From Pseudomonas kielensis (lineage in GTDB: Bacteria > Pseudomonadota > Gammaproteobacteria > Pseudomonadales > Pseudomonadaceae), in the NCBI RefSeq assembly GCF_014236655.1, contig NZ_JACMYG010000002.1:310001-374000 (forward strand): a DNA stretch of 64,000 nt, written 5' to 3'. Numbering within the stretch: the first letter of the stretch is position 1; each line of letters begins with the position of its first letter. Both the position numbers and the translations under genes were made by a program. This document shows, one piece after another, positions 63,624-64,000 of the stretch. The notes under the pieces were generated by a model. The model did no database searches and was not told where the DNA came from. It saw only the letters and a program-made list of their open reading frames with translations.

Positions 63624-64000
63624 ATGACAACTCGTGACAAGGCCAAATGGCTCAGATTCCTGATCCTGATCCTCGGTGGCGGCACCATCTACAAACTGGC
63701 GAACCTCAAGGACGCCTTCTACATCCCCATGCAAGAGTTCATGGGCTTGACCCACACTGAAATCGGCTTGCTGCTCAGCGCCAACGCGATCATCGCGACC
63801 GCGCTGTTTGTGGTCGGCGGAATGCTGGCCGACCGTTATGACACACGCAAGCTGATTCCCCTGGGCTTGCTGGGGACCGGTGGCCTGGGCCTGTACCTGG
63901 CGACCTTCCCGCCCTTCAGCAACCTGCTGATTGTCTTCAGCCTGCTGGCGGTGTGCGCCGACTGCCTGTTCTGGCCGTCACTGCTCAAGGCCATACGCAA
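63624..64000 (+). CDS. MFS transporter, 5' part
   Basis: 125 codons of an open frame running off the window. GGAG precedes the ATG at 63624. The first four membrane helices of a major facilitator are present, with the loop-2/3 motif GGMLADRYDTRKLIP. LKDAFYIPMQEFMGLTHTEIGLLLS resembles the sugar-type MFS proteins of the YihN group. It probably imports the compound handled by the preceding isomerase. Confidence 0.85.
   Translation, partial: MTTRDKAKWLRFLILILGGGTIYKLANLKDAFYIPMQEFMGLTHTEIGLLLSANAIIATALFVVGGMLADRYDTRKLIPLGLLGTGGLGLYLATFPPFSNLLIVFSLLAVCADCLFWPSLLKAIR

Noticed and set aside
1..64000. CRISPR arrays, tRNA and rRNA genes
   Set aside because: No regularly spaced repeats, no cloverleaf-like sequence near the island ends, and no rRNA sequence seen on reading both strands.

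Overview
The window looks like chromosomal DNA of a Pseudomonas of the fluorescens group. By eye the core is GC-rich. It carries the genus-typical PepSY/DUF2271 set, the DUF1302/DUF1329/YCF48/RND set, MocR and AraC regulators, and one inverted pair of Pseudomonas REP-type sequences (54094-54155). No rRNA, tRNA or CRISPR array was found.

Layout. 1-3.9 kb: a PepSY/DUF2271 export group facing an OmpR-type two-component system, followed by the decayed tail of a Rieske oxygenase. 4.2-7.9 kb: a compact minus-strand operon (DCC protein, small protein, folE, SDR, FeS-type photolyase/cryptochrome, DUF2256 protein), the gene content of a photo-stress operon. 8.1-10.3 kb: a LysR regulator divergent from an exported alpha/beta hydrolase.

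11.0-37.17 kb: a roughly 26-kb genomic island. Its right end is a four-gene minus-strand block of three different tyrosine recombinases and a small coiled-coil protein, the hallmark of GInt islands (ginABCD). Imperfect direct repeats lie at both ends (11003-11056 and 37078-37168). Its cargo reads as a defence island: (i) a CHAT-protease/TPR-like protein coupled to an unknown 209-residue partner; (ii) an ATPase plus HNH pair resembling Septu (PtuAB); (iii) membrane proteins, one truncated by an IS3 remnant; (iv) a stand-alone PD-(D/E)XK nuclease; (v) a plus-strand run of a NACHT-type STAND NTPase with a C-terminal PD-(D/E)XK nuclease, an OLD-family ATPase/TOPRIM nuclease, a UvrD-like helicase (together Gabija-like) and a PIN-like protein. 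The four-gene run and the CHAT pair are the best candidates for undescribed systems.

37.6-64 kb: core and catabolic genes. PPK2 and a large MscS channel come first. Then a long minus-strand operon links DUF1302 and DUF1329 envelope proteins, a YCF48-like protein and an RND/MMPL transporter to an acyl-CoA dehydrogenase and an acyl-CoA ligase, with an AraC regulator divergent. A second minus-strand operon combines a quinone oxidoreductase, a TauD-type dioxygenase, a BKACE enzyme, an MFS transporter, a DsbA-like protein, a Rieske ferredoxin and a YeiH-type exporter; a MocR regulator diverges from it. A TIM-barrel isomerase/epimerase and a truncated MFS transporter end the window.
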